From Mucilaginibacter lappiensis (GTDB lineage Bacteria; Bacteroidota; Bacteroidia; Sphingobacteriales; Sphingobacteriaceae): 64,000 nt of DNA. The notes under the pieces were generated by a model. It worked only from the letters and a program-made list of their open reading frames with translations. It had not been told where the DNA came from and did no database searches. Position numbers and translations under genes: made by a program. This document shows positions 9,570-18,178 of the stretch, piece after piece (position 1 is the stretch's first letter; each line of letters begins with the position of its first letter). The stretch is taken from positions 250,410 to 314,409 of the forward strand of contig NZ_FTMG01000008.1 of NCBI RefSeq assembly GCF_900155965.1, given 5' to 3'.

Positions 9570-11111
9570 ATGAAAAAAATAATACTTACCCTTCTTGTGG
9601 CAATAGGCTACTTGTGCATGAGCTGCGCAAAAAAAGACCTGGCTTTATCACAAGGTGTATCGGCAACAAAAGATTTATCTTTTAATGCAGTGCCCGCTAA
9701 TGGCTCATTAGGTGATACTAATATTAAATATTTTGGTCGTTGGGATTTTAGCAATACCACGCAATATATAAGCTATTGGGGAGGCGCTTATATTAAAGTG
9801 AATTTTACAGGTACTACCGTGAAGGTTAAAGTAGGTAATACTACTAACTATTATGCACGGATTGACAATGGCCCCTGGGTTAGCTATATAGGCGCCAGTG
9901 GAACCATTAACTTAACGCCAACGCCATTGGCAACAGGTACACACACGCTAAGCATAGCGCAGGGTAAAGATTACAGCTATGTATTTAACTTTGAGGGGCT
10001 GATACTGGATGCCGGGGAGGTAACCAGTGCGCCATCAACCGGTACCGATTTAATAGAATATATCGGTGATTCTATTACTGCGGGTTATACCGATCCTCAG
10101 GCAAATGTATCTGATTACGCCTGGGTTTGTGCCGAAGCTTTGGGTGCAGAACATACACAAATAGCCTATCCTGGTATTGCGCTGGTGAATGGTTTTGGTC
10201 TCAATACAGATAAAACGGGCATGGACCTACAGTATTTTAAGGCACGTTCACTGGCCAATGCAAATTCACCCGCATGGGATTTTAGCGTGTACACGCCGAA
10301 GATAATTGTAATTAACCTCGGACAGAATGATAACAGTACCAGTGTGCCAGACGATACCTTTCAAACCGATTACATATCCTTTTTAGCTAATGTGCGCGCA
10401 AAGTTCCCCAACGCCGAAATATTTGTGATGCGTACCCTGATGGGAGTTAAGGCAGCACCAACGCTGGCTGCTGTAAACGCGCGGATAGTGGCGGGCGATG
10501 CCAAGCTGCATTATATTGATACTAATGGCTGGTTAACTCCCAATACTGCCGACTATACCGGAAACTCAGGTGTACATCCCAGTGTAGACGGCCATATTAA
10601 AGTGGCTAATTTGTTGAAGCCTCTTATAGCGCCATATTTAACCGGTGGCACACCACCCGCTCCCGTATATCTTGACCATTGCGATGCCATCAGTGGCTGG
10701 GTATCAGGCAATACTTTGAGTTTAAATATCTCGGATAAAAAAGAAGGCAGCGGTTCATTACAGGCAGCTGGGAATAGCACACTTGATTTTCAAAAAGTAT
10801 TTACCCCGGTAAATACTGGTGCTACAGCAGTTAATGGTTCTATCAGGTTTTGGTATTATGCATCTGACGTAAGCCAGTTAGGTGCTAACAACCAGGTTGA
10901 GCTGGGCAGCGGAGGAACCAATGACGTTAACGAGTATAACTGGGATATCGGCCCACTCAATAACGGCTGGAATCTGATCACCAAAACATTCGCCAGTGCA
11001 GGTACAACGGGTGGAATGCCAGATTTGAATGCCATCAACTGGTTCCGTATTTATCACACCAAAACTGGTAGTATTACCACTAAGATAGGTGCGTTACAAA
11101 TACTGCGCTAA
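9570..11111 (+). CDS. CE2-like SGNH esterase lipoprotein with shared C-terminal module
   Basis: A 513-residue lipoprotein (lipobox MSC, Cys19). Residues ~50-150 form a beta-sandwich like the CE2 N-terminal domain (FGRWDFSNTTQYISYWGGAYI). The SGNH hydrolase domain follows: block I GDSITAGY with catalytic Ser168, block III GQND (251-254) and block V SGVHP with His336. The residue three before the His is Ser333, not Asp; a Ser-His dyad is reported for some CE2 members. Such enzymes deacetylate xylan, mannan or other polysaccharides. Residues ~366-513 repeat the C-terminal module of the preceding gene. The spacing suggests co-transcription, removing acetyl groups so that the glycosidases can act. 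Confidence 0.8.
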   Translation: MKKIILTLLVAIGYLCMSCAKKDLALSQGVSATKDLSFNAVPANGSLGDTNIKYFGRWDFSNTTQYISYWGGAYIKVNFTGTTVKVKVGNTTNYYARIDNGPWVSYIGASGTINLTPTPLATGTHTLSIAQGKDYSYVFNFEGLILDAGEVTSAPSTGTDLIEYIGDSITAGYTDPQANVSDYAWVCAEALGAEHTQIAYPGIALVNGFGLNTDKTGMDLQYFKARSLANANSPAWDFSVYTPKIIVINLGQNDNSTSVPDDTFQTDYISFLANVRAKFPNAEIFVMRTLMGVKAAPTLAAVNARIVAGDAKLHYIDTNGWLTPNTADYTGNSGVHPSVDGHIKVANLLKPLIAPYLTGGTPPAPVYLDHCDAISGWVSGNTLSLNISDKKEGSGSLQAAGNSTLDFQKVFTPVNTGATAVNGSIRFWYYASDVSQLGANNQVELGSGGTNDVNEYNWDIGPLNNGWNLITKTFASAGTTGGMPDLNAINWFRIYHTKTGSITTKIGALQILR

Positions 11112-11146
11112 TTAATATTTGTATATTTTGTTTTTAAGTGTAAAAA

Positions 11147-11177
11147 AAGGAAACGCGTATCAATTGCGTGTTTCCTT
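11147..11177 (-). terminator. Intrinsic terminator, minus-strand orientation, next to dispersed element copy A
   Basis: Arms AAGGAAACGCGT and GCGTGTTTCCTT (12 bp including wobbles) surround a 7-base loop. A run of seven A on the plus-strand left side gives a T7 tail in the minus-strand transcript, so it terminates minus-strand transcription. It may also cap plus-strand readthrough from the esterase gene. Confidence 0.6.
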
Positions 11178-11258
11178 AAGGTGAGTGTTCAACCGCAGTT
11201 TTGAACTTTTTTATGGAGGATTTGAAGAAATTAACTACTATAGATCGTCAATTATAAA
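11174..11258. repeat. Dispersed element, copy A
   Basis: The stretch CCTTAAG...CCGCAGTTTT...TTATGGAGGATTTGAAGAAA...CAATTATAA recurs at 40612-40689, 50194-50283 and 59029-59115. Read on the plus strand it encodes a short C-terminal-like peptide ending MEDLKKLTTIDRQL and a stop; this copy has a one-base deletion upstream of that ATG. On the minus strand it leads into the terminator hairpin at 11147-11177. Confidence 0.75.
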
Positions 11259-11287
11259 AGATCTGATGCTGTCCTCCTGACTTATTA

Positions 11288-11443
11288 TTAGTCATTAAAA
11301 TATAACATTGTACTAGGACTTATTTCATAATGGGCCTTACCTTGTTCAAATATTCGGGAATCAAACAGGTCTTCTGTTGTTATAACATCGCCTTTTACCC
11401 TGATCCAGCTGCCTTCACGCAGACTCACCACAGCTCTAAATAA
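11288..11443 (-). pseudogene. C-terminal gene fragment (unknown, possibly peptidase S51-like)
   Basis: On the minus strand about 51 codons read FRAVVSLREGSWIRVKG then DVITTEDLFDSRIFEQGKAH and end at a TAA (11288-11290), with a stop just upstream of the fragment and no start. The composition is protein-like and resembles the ends of class I amidotransferase-like/peptidase E proteins, but this is a weak recollection. It is a 3' remnant of a lost gene, followed on the same strand by dispersed element copy A and a terminator. Confidence 0.4.
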
Positions 11444-11720
11444 TCAAATTTAACATAAAGTATCTGAATGTAATTGATCTGTTTTTTGTCTAAGAATCGT
11501 AGTTGTGATAGGGGAAAATTATAAGTTTTTTCACATATTTTTTTCGCTCATATTAAGATTGTTCGAAAGCAACGTTTAGCATTCCTTAAGTAACAAGAGC
11601 GGAAAAGTATTTGAACATATTTATGGCTTCCCGATGGTTGTAGAGCGGATTTTGGGGGAATATGTTGAGGGGGATTTGGGTGATAAAAGTAAATAATAAG
11701 TGTGTTTTTTCTTTTGAAAA

Positions 11721-11868
11721 GTGTTCAAATAAATTGACACGGCGGATTTTTTGAACACGTTATCATTGATGTTTTGAACAACATCAGGATACAGAGTGAG
11801 CGTTATATTTGTTTTTAGCTTAAATCTGCTCTTTACATTTTACCCGGCTTGTGCAGTTCGTTGTTCAA
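11721..11868. promoter_or_regulatory. Cluster of TTGAAC/GTTCAA boxes upstream of kdp
   Basis: GTTCAA at 11723, TTGAAC at 11751 and 11774 and GTTCAA at 11863 lie within 150 bases. The first two form the 9-bp inverted repeat GTGTTCAAA/TTTGAACAC, and the third sits in the loop of TGATGTT/AACATCA. Four more boxes occur between 11187 and 11616. This may be an operator region for the kdp operon; no regulator is known to me for this box. Confidence 0.4.
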
Positions 11869-12116
11869 ACGATAAATATGGTGTGTTTATACTTATTGGT
11901 AAAAAAGAATATTTCAAAGTGACCTAACCACCTTTAACTGTTTAATTTTGATGTACTCTCTCAAAATGATGGACTTTTAGAAATTCTATCTCTTCATCGG
12001 GTTCGTGATGTTTTATTGTAAATATCTGCATATTAACTATTTAAGATAGATAGTTGTTGCCCGCTTGTTTTTGGCTCTTGTTTTGGCTTTCTGGCACGAA
12101 TCAGAAAATATCAAAC

Positions 12117-12281
12117 ATGCAAAAACAAATATACCACCCTGAGAAACAAACCACCGAAGGCCCTGCAGAAAAAGTCAAATTCAACTTTAAAGATATCGTG
12201 ATCATCGTTTTCGCCTGGCTGGTGACCCTCTCCCTGGTCTATATCTGCTACCTGAAATTCAAATTTTTCCTGCACCACTAA
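12117..12281 (+). CDS. Small single-pass membrane protein at head of kdp operon
   Basis: A 54-residue ORF starting at ATG 12117. It has a polar N-terminus (residues 1-26), one strongly hydrophobic segment (IVIIVFAWLVTLSLVYICYL) and a basic, aromatic tail. The frame is open further upstream, but those codons do not look coding. It is 15 bases upstream of the next tiny ORF and in the same direction as kdpA, so it is probably part of the Kdp operon. I do not recognise the family. It might be a small accessory subunit like KdpF. Confidence 0.6.
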   Translation: MQKQIYHPEKQTTEGPAEKVKFNFKDIVIIVFAWLVTLSLVYICYLKFKFFLHH

Positions 12282-12296
12282 ATAAATAATAAAATA

Positions 12297-12380
12297 ATGA
12301 TACCCGTAATCTATGTGCTGCTTGGCCTGGCATTTTTCTGGCTGTTTTTCAAATCTATTAATTACTTCGAAAAAATCTAA
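12297..12380 (+). CDS. Tiny membrane protein (27 aa) in kdp operon
   Basis: ATG at 12297 opens a 27-residue ORF consisting of one hydrophobic helix (IPVIYVLLGLAFFWLFF) and the tail KSINYFEKI. It lies 15 bases after the previous small ORF and 5 bases before the kdpF-like ORF. The compact spacing and transmembrane composition support a real micro-protein, but there is no family assignment. Confidence 0.55.
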   Translation: MIPVIYVLLGLAFFWLFFKSINYFEKI

Positions 12381-12385
12381 TCTCT

Positions 12386-12463
12386 ATGACTGCATTATTC
12401 ATCGTCGCCATAGCCGTGTTTGTCTACATGATCTATGTGCTACTTAAACCCGAAAAATTCTAA
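12386..12463 (+). CDS. kdpF: KdpF-like small subunit of K+-transporting ATPase
   Basis: A 25-residue ORF with one transmembrane helix ending YVLLKPEKF, which matches the hallmark C-terminus of KdpF (LL-R/K-PEKF). KdpF stabilises the KdpABC complex in the inner membrane. It lies 12 bases before kdpA, its usual place. A close paralogue occurs alone at 26535-26612. Confidence 0.8.
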   Translation: MTALFIVAIAVFVYMIYVLLKPEKF

Positions 12464-12475
12464 TTACTAAAAACT

Positions 12476-14191
12476 ATGAACACTGAACTTACAGGAGTAA
12501 TATTTACTTACCTGCTTACTCTTGCCATAGCCATTCCGCTTGGAGTTTACATAGCCCGGATGTTCCGTGGCGATAAAACCTGGCTGGATTTCATGGCTCC
12601 CCTTGAACGTTTCATTTTTCGTTTCAGCGGTATTGATACTAAAAAAGAAATGAACTGGAAGCAGCATATGTTTGCTTTACTAACCATTAACAGCGTATGG
12701 CTATTCTATGCTTTTTTCTGCCTTTTGTTCCAGGCACATTTACCTTTAAACCCTGATGGAAATCCCAATCAAACGCCAGATCTAGCGTTTAATACCGCGA
12801 TCAGCTTTTTAGTAAACTGTAACCTACAGGATTATTCGGGCGAAAGTGGGGCTACTTATTTTACGCAGCACTTTGTGATCATGTTCCTGCAATTCGTTTC
12901 TGCTGCTACAGGCATTGCTGCGCTGTTTGTTTTATTCAAGGCATTCCGGGATAAGGTAACCGACAAACTAGGTAATTTCTGGGACTTTTTTGTTAAATCT
13001 ATCACCCGCATATTACTACCATTATCGGTTGTAACGGCCATCATACTGGCTTTTAACGGTACACCTACCAGTTACAAGGGTAAAGATTCCTTTATAACGC
13101 TTCAGGGTGATACTGCGCATGTATCAAGAGGTCCGGCAGCAGCCATGATCGCTATTAAACATATTGGCACCAATGGTGGTGGATGGTTCGGGGCAAACTC
13201 AGCTCATCCACTCGAAAACCCTAATTACCTAACCAACACAACTGAACTGGTTGCACAGGTTATTATTCCAATAGCCCTGGTATTTGCTTTAGGTTTCTAT
13301 CTGAACAAGAAGAAATTCGCCTATGTAATGTTTGGGGTGATGACACTGGGTATGCTCATGTTGCTTATTCCTACAATGAATGCGGAGATTAGCGGCAGCC
13401 CGGCTATAGCTAAGATGGGGATAAGCCAGCCGACCGGGGCTATGGAAGGTAAGGAAGTGCGGTTCGGCCCTGCTAATACGGCCTACTGGAACATCGTAAC
13501 CACGATTATATCTACCGGGTCAGTTAACTCGATGCATGATAGCGCCATGCCGGTATCCGGGTTTATGATGATGATGGCGATGATGACCAATTGTTTCTAT
13601 GGAGGCTGCGGTGTGGGCATACTGAACTTTTACATCTTTATAGTTATTGCGGTATTCATATCCGGGTTGATGGTTGGGCGAACCCCTGAGTTTTTTGGGC
13701 GAAAGATTGAAGCCCGTGAAATGAAGATCGCATCTATCATCGCCTTGCTGCATCCTTTTATTATCCTGGTTGGTACAGCGGTATCATCCTATGTACTGGT
13801 GCACATGCCCAATGCCGATTGGGCGGTTAAACCATCTTCCTGGCTAAATAATCCTGGTTATCATGGCTTTTCAGAAATGCTTTATCAGTATACTTCTTCC
13901 GCCGCTAATAACGGTTCGGGTTTTGAGGGTTTAGGCGATAATAATGTATTCTGGAATGTCAGTGCAGGTTTTGTGCTTCTGCTTGGCCGTTTTTTACCGA
14001 TCATCGGTCCGGTTGCTATTGCAGGTATCCTGGCCAATAAAAAGTTTATACCAGAATCTGCCGGAACGCTTAAAAGCGACACATCCACCTTTGGTATCAT
14101 GGTATTTGCGGTGATCCTGATTGTAGCTGCATTATCATTTTTCCCGGCCTTGGCATTAGGCCCTATTGCTGAACATTTTTCTTTAAAATAA
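12476..14191 (+). CDS. kdpA: Potassium-transporting ATPase subunit KdpA
   Basis: 571 residues with about ten membrane segments; this is the channel-like K+-binding subunit of the KdpFABC complex. The four selectivity-filter signatures are recognisable: [49 protein letters not shown] and [12 protein letters not shown]. Length and ending ([12 protein letters not shown]) agree with the family. The start at 12476 directly follows kdpF. A second, more diverged kdpA is at 22561-24264. Co-transcription with kdpB is likely despite an inverted repeat in the 98-base gap. Confidence 0.97.
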   Translation: MNTELTGVIFTYLLTLAIAIPLGVYIARMFRGDKTWLDFMAPLERFIFRFSGIDTKKEMNWKQHMFALLTINSVWLFYAFFCLLFQAHLPLNPDGNPNQTPDLAFNTAISFLVNCNLQDYSGESGATYFTQHFVIMFLQFVSAATGIAALFVLFKAFRDKVTDKLGNFWDFFVKSITRILLPLSVVTAIILAFNGTPTSYKGKDSFITLQGDTAHVSRGPAAAMIAIKHIGTNGGGWFGANSAHPLENPNYLTNTTELVAQVIIPIALVFALGFYLNKKKFAYVMFGVMTLGMLMLLIPTMNAEISGSPAIAKMGISQPTGAMEGKEVRFGPANTAYWNIVTTIISTGSVNSMHDSAMPVSGFMMMMAMMTNCFYGGCGVGILNFYIFIVIAVFISGLMVGRTPEFFGRKIEAREMKIASIIALLHPFIILVGTAVSSYVLVHMPNADWAVKPSSWLNNPGYHGFSEMLYQYTSSAANNGSGFEGLGDNNVFWNVSAGFVLLLGRFLPIIGPVAIAGILANKKFIPESAGTLKSDTSTFGIMVFAVILIVAALSFFPALALGPIAEHFSLK

Positions 14192-14197
14192 ACAGAC

Positions 14198-14270
14198 AGC
14201 CCCCTCTAAATCTCCCCCGGAAGGGGAGACTTTTAAAGCCCTCCCTTCCGGGGAGGGTTTGGGTGGGGCT
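14198..14270. repeat. Imperfect inverted repeat between kdpA and kdpB
   Basis: Two ~33-base arms (AGCCCCCTCTAAATCTCCCC on the left, the near-complement ending GGGTGGGGCT on the right) form a long GC-rich hairpin in otherwise AT-richer DNA. Such CT-rich palindromes are common intergenic repeats in Bacteroidota (from memory). It interrupts the operon and could modulate kdpB expression or act as a REP/MITE-like element. Confidence 0.75.
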
Positions 14271-14289
14271 GGCCTATAAAAATATAATC

Positions 14290-16317
14290 ATGAGAACTCA
14301 AAATACATTATTCCAGGGCGACCAGATGACGGAGGCTTTAAAGCAATCATTTATCAAACTTGATCCCCGCCAATTGATCCGTAATCCGGTTATGTTTACT
14401 GTGGAGATTGGCACCTTTGTAATGCTTATCGTTAGCATCTATTCTTTTACCAATAAAGGCCAGGGTAGTTTTGGCTATAACTTCACTGTTTTTATTATCC
14501 TGTTGCTCACCGTGCTATTTGCCAATTTTGCCGAGGCCATTGCCGAGGCCCGAGGTAAGGCTCAGGCAGAAAGTTTGCGCAAAACCCGCGAGGAAACACC
14601 TGCACGTTTGTTGGTTAACGGGAAGGAGCAAAAAGTGATGTCGTCCCAATTAAAAAAAGGGGATGTATTTGTCTGTGAAACGGGTGATAATATCCCGACC
14701 GATGGCGAGATCATAGAAGGTATTGCCACCATCGATGAATCGGCTATTACAGGTGAATCAGCCCCGGTGATCCGTGAATCAGGTGGTGATAAATCATCAG
14801 TAACCGGCGGCACCAAAGTGTTATCTGACCGGATCAAGGTAATGGTAACCACCCAACCCGGCGAAAGCTTCTTAGATAAGATGATTGCGCTAGTTGAAGG
14901 GGCCTCACGTCAGAAAACACCCAACGAGATAGCCTTAACCATTTTGCTGGCAGGGTTTACATTGATCTTTGTGATCGTATGTGTTACGCTTAAACCTTTT
15001 GCAGACTATGCCAATACGCCAATCACCATTGCCGCATTTATCTCCCTGTTTGTTTGCCTAATCCCGACTACTATCGGTGGCCTTTTATCAGCCATTGGTA
15101 TTGCCGGTATGGACAGGGCTTTGCGTGCCAACGTAATCACCAAATCGGGTAAGGCTGTTGAAACTGCTGGTGACCTTGATACCTTGTTATTGGATAAAAC
15201 AGGTACCATCACCATCGGTAACCGTAAAGCAACCAACTTTTATCCCGCTACCGGAGTAACACGTGAAAATTTTATCGCTGCCTGTACTTTAAGTTCACTG
15301 GCTGATGAAACCCCCGAAGGTAAATCAATTGTTGAACTGGCAGGGGAGGACAAAAGTATGCCTAAAGTGGTTGCTCCCAATGGTGCCACATTTATCAAGT
15401 TCACTGCCGAAACCCGTTCAAGCGGTTTAGATACACCCGAAGGTTTACGGATCCGTAAAGGCGCATTTGATTCTATCCGTAACATGGCGCTTAAAGCTGG
15501 TCATCCGTTCCCTGCCGAGGTAGAGGATAACGTTAAAAAGATCTCTTCAAATGGTGGTACACCGCTGGTGGTATCGCAAAATGAAAAGATCATGGGCGTG
15601 ATTGAACTACAGGATATTATTAAACCGGGTATAGCCGAACGCTTTGAACGCCTGCGCAAAATGGGTGTTAAAACCGTAATGGTTACTGGAGACAATCCAC
15701 TCACCGCCAAATTTATAGCTGAAAAGGCCGGCGTCGATGATTTTATTGCCGAGGCTAAGCCCGAAGATAAAATGAACTACATCAAAGCAGAACAGCAAGG
15801 CGGTAAACTGGTTGCCATGATGGGCGACGGCACCAATGATGCTCCTGCACTGGCCCAGGCGGATGTAGGCGTGGCCATGAACAGCGGAACGCAGGCGGCC
15901 AAGGAGGCAGGCAATATGGTTGATTTGGATAATGACCCGACCAAACTGATCGAGATTGTGGAGATAGGTAAGCAATTATTGATGACCCGCGGTACGCTAA
16001 CCACTTTTAGTATAGCTAATGATGTAGCTAAATACTTCGCTATTGTTCCGGCTTTATTCATGGTATCGATACCAGCTTTAAAAGCATTGAACATCATGGA
16101 CCTGCACAGCCCGCAGTCGGCTATACTATCAGCTGTGATCTTTAACGCGATTATTATTCCGTTGCTGATCCCATTGGCTTTGCGTGGTGTGGAATACAAG
16201 CCTATTGGTGCCAGCGCCTTATTACGCCGCAATCTGCTGATTTATGGCCTGGGCGGTATTCTAATCCCGTTTATTGGTATTAAACTGATTGACCTGGCGG
16301 TAGGAATATTTTTATAA
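14290..16317 (+). CDS. kdpB: Potassium-transporting ATPase ATP-binding subunit KdpB
   Basis: 675 residues counted from ATG 14290. The frame is open 27 bases further upstream, but those codons run into the inverted repeat, so 14290 is preferred ([20 protein letters not shown]). P-type ATPase motifs are clear: TGES in the actuator domain, DKTGTIT with phosphorylated Asp302, [11 protein letters not shown], and [13 protein letters not shown] in the hinge. It is the catalytic subunit that energises K+ uptake through KdpA. Only one kdpB exists in the window although kdpA occurs twice plus a fragment. Confidence 0.97.
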   Translation: MRTQNTLFQGDQMTEALKQSFIKLDPRQLIRNPVMFTVEIGTFVMLIVSIYSFTNKGQGSFGYNFTVFIILLLTVLFANFAEAIAEARGKAQAESLRKTREETPARLLVNGKEQKVMSSQLKKGDVFVCETGDNIPTDGEIIEGIATIDESAITGESAPVIRESGGDKSSVTGGTKVLSDRIKVMVTTQPGESFLDKMIALVEGASRQKTPNEIALTILLAGFTLIFVIVCVTLKPFADYANTPITIAAFISLFVCLIPTTIGGLLSAIGIAGMDRALRANVITKSGKAVETAGDLDTLLLDKTGTITIGNRKATNFYPATGVTRENFIAACTLSSLADETPEGKSIVELAGEDKSMPKVVAPNGATFIKFTAETRSSGLDTPEGLRIRKGAFDSIRNMALKAGHPFPAEVEDNVKKISSNGGTPLVVSQNEKIMGVIELQDIIKPGIAERFERLRKMGVKTVMVTGDNPLTAKFIAEKAGVDDFIAEAKPEDKMNYIKAEQQGGKLVAMMGDGTNDAPALAQADVGVAMNSGTQAAKEAGNMVDLDNDPTKLIEIVEIGKQLLMTRGTLTTFSIANDVAKYFAIVPALFMVSIPALKALNIMDLHSPQSAILSAVIFNAIIIPLLIPLALRGVEYKPIGASALLRRNLLIYGLGGILIPFIGIKLIDLAVGIFL

Positions 16318-16327
16318 ATGGAGGTGC

Positions 16328-16390
16328 GGGTGTGAGTGCGGGACAATTGACAAAAAACTGTCTCATAACCTGCTCCGGCACTCACACTCA
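16328..16390. repeat. Inverted repeat between kdpB and kdpC
   Basis: Arms GGTGTGAGTGCGGGA and TCCGGCACTCACACT (near complementary over ~14 bp) are separated by ~30 bases in the 105-base gap. It resembles a degenerate intergenic palindrome rather than a terminator, since no T-run follows. Confidence 0.6.
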
Positions 16391-16422
16391 AATCTCGATC
16401 TCAAACATTAATAATTAAAAAG

Positions 16423-16995
16423 ATGAAAACATATTTATTGCCCTCATTAAAGCTGACCGTTATCCTGCTGGTTATTCTGGCAGGTATCTACCCACTGGCA
16501 ATTGCAGCAGTAGGAAAACTAACCCCTGGGCATGGTGATGGCCAAACTATCCAATATAAAGGCCGTACGGTTGGTTATGCCAATATTGGCCAAAAATTCA
16601 CCAAAGACGAATACTTCTGGTCGCGTCCTTCAGCCGTTGATTATCACGCCGACGGCTCAGGCGGTTCTAACAAAGGGCCATCAAATCCCGACTATTTAAA
16701 AGACGTGGAAAAACGCATCCAGGATTTTATGAAGCATAATCCCGGTGTTAGCCGTGCAGAAATCCCTGCCGAACTGGTTACCGCTTCGGGTAGCGGGCTT
16801 GATCCCGACTTGTCACCTGCCGGTGCGAAGGTACAGGTTGCCCGTATAGCCCATATACGCGGTATTTCGGCCGAGAGGATCAACAATATTGTTGATGCCG
16901 CTACCGAAAAGCCATTGCTGGGCCTGTTTGGCCCGGCCAAAGTGAATGTATTAAAATTAAACCTGGCATTAGACCAGTTGAAAGCAAAGAACTAA
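16423..16995 (+). CDS. kdpC: Potassium-transporting ATPase subunit KdpC
   Basis: 190 residues with one N-terminal membrane helix (LTVILLVILAGIYPLAIAAVG) and the conserved periplasmic features YFWSRPSAVDY, SGLDPDLSPAGAKVQ and LGLFGPAKVNVLKLNLALD. KdpC is the single-span chaperone-like subunit that supports ATP binding by KdpB. Normal length. It completes a full kdpFABC set and is followed 14 bases later by the porin-like gene, so both are probably on one mRNA. Confidence 0.96.
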   Translation: MKTYLLPSLKLTVILLVILAGIYPLAIAAVGKLTPGHGDGQTIQYKGRTVGYANIGQKFTKDEYFWSRPSAVDYHADGSGGSNKGPSNPDYLKDVEKRIQDFMKHNPGVSRAEIPAELVTASGSGLDPDLSPAGAKVQVARIAHIRGISAERINNIVDAATEKPLLGLFGPAKVNVLKLNLALDQLKAKN

Positions 16996-17009
16996 GACAA
17001 AAAAAACGA

Positions 17010-18086
17010 ATGAAAAAACTTATAACAGGAATAATATTATTAATAGGTACAGGCGCAATGGCACAGGAAACAAAAACTTCTCCTATCTCCATAAGCGGTT
17101 ACGTGGAAACGTATTACAATTATGACTTTAACAGGCCGCTCAATAATACCATGCCGCCATTTCTATACAATTTTACCAGGAACAACGAGGTTAATTTAAA
17201 CCTGGGTTACATTAAGGCTGCTTACAGTTCGGATAAAGTGCGGGGGAATTTTACGTTTGCCACCGGTACGTATATGAATGCTAACTACTCAGCAGAGCCT
17301 GGTTTGCTTAAAAATATCTATGAGGCCAATATTGGTGTCAGGCTGTCTTCTAAAAATAATCTTTGGATAGACGCCGGTGTATTGCCCTCGCATATTGGAT
17401 GGGAAAGCGCTAAAGGAATTGACAATCCTACGCTTAGTCGCAGTTTGGCTGCCGAGAACTCCCCATATTTTGAAACTGGGGCAAGATTGAGCTATACCTC
17501 TAAAAGCGAAAAATGGTATTTAAGCGCAATGATACTGAATGGCTGGCAGCGCATTCAAAGAGTTGATGGTAATACCACCCCAGCCTTTGGCACACAGGTT
17601 ACTTTTAAACCATCATCAAAAATAACACTGAACAGCAGCACCTTTATTGGGAATGACAAACCGGACAGTGTAAGGAAAATGCGTTACTTCCATGATTTTT
17701 ACGGCATTTTTCAATTAAGCGACAAATGGGCCGCTACATTGGGTTTTGATATAGGGGCTGAGCAAAAAACCAAAGGATCATCAAATTTTAATACCTGGTA
17801 TACGTCTGCTTTGATCTTAAAATATGCGGCTACGTCCAAAACCAGTATAGGTGTGAGGGCCGAGTATTATGATGATAAAAATGGCGTCATCATCGCTACA
17901 AATACACCCAATGGTTTTAAAACGTGGGGATTCTCGGCAAATGTGGATTATAATATTTTAAGCAATTTAATGTGGCGTGCGGAAATCAGGAGCCTAAATA
18001 GAAAGGACGATATTTTTGTCAACAATGACAACAAAGCATTGGGGCATAATATCGCCTTAACTACTTCGCTGGCATTCAGCTTTTAA
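17010..18086 (+). CDS. Outer-membrane beta-barrel porin (BBP2-like) of the kdp operon
   Basis: 358 residues with a signal peptide ending AMAQ and repeated amphipathic strands (ISGYVETYYNYDFNRPLNN, FTRNNEVNLNLGYIKAAY, GVLPSHIGWESAKGIDNPT) typical of BBP2-type porins that often accompany kdp in Bacteroidota (from memory). It ends in an aromatic strand (TTSLAFSF), as outer-membrane proteins do. Probable role: passage of K+ or small solutes across the outer membrane. A strong hairpin after the stop marks the end of the structural operon. Confidence 0.75.
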   Translation: MKKLITGIILLIGTGAMAQETKTSPISISGYVETYYNYDFNRPLNNTMPPFLYNFTRNNEVNLNLGYIKAAYSSDKVRGNFTFATGTYMNANYSAEPGLLKNIYEANIGVRLSSKNNLWIDAGVLPSHIGWESAKGIDNPTLSRSLAAENSPYFETGARLSYTSKSEKWYLSAMILNGWQRIQRVDGNTTPAFGTQVTFKPSSKITLNSSTFIGNDKPDSVRKMRYFHDFYGIFQLSDKWAATLGFDIGAEQKTKGSSNFNTWYTSALILKYAATSKTSIGVRAEYYDDKNGVIIATNTPNGFKTWGFSANVDYNILSNLMWRAEIRSLNRKDDIFVNNDNKALGHNIALTTSLAFSF

Positions 18087-18127
18087 TTGGCTGGGATACC
18101 GGTTTAAAATTACGAGAGAACAAAAAT

Positions 18128-18162
18128 AATTGTATCCATGAAAATGCTTCATGGATACAATT
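18128..18162 (+). terminator. Intrinsic terminator after kdp structural operon
   Basis: A perfect 13-bp inverted repeat, AATTGTATCCATG and CATGGATACAATT, encloses a 9-base loop and is followed by CCTTTTTAT. It lies 42 bases after the porin stop and 16 bases before the kdpD start, so it separates structural and regulatory genes or attenuates the latter. Confidence 0.8.
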
Positions 18163-18178
18163 CCTTTTTATAAGAAAA

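Noticed and set aside
11584-11640. A fifth, very degenerate copy of the dispersed element (CCTTAAGT...TTTGAACATATTTATGG)
   Set aside because: Only scattered identities; too weak to separate from chance without alignment.
12000-12116. Possible sigma-54 -24/-12 promoter before kdp (TTGGCTCTTGTTTTGGC, CTGGCACG)
   Set aside because: TGGCACG is present, but no GC at the required spacing follows; the alternative pair has 11 instead of 10 bases between GG and GC. The 22386-22560 region also gave no valid match.
15777-16232. 151-codon minus-strand frame inside kdpB
   Set aside because: Shadow of kdpB; kdpB motifs are intact on the plus strand in this region.
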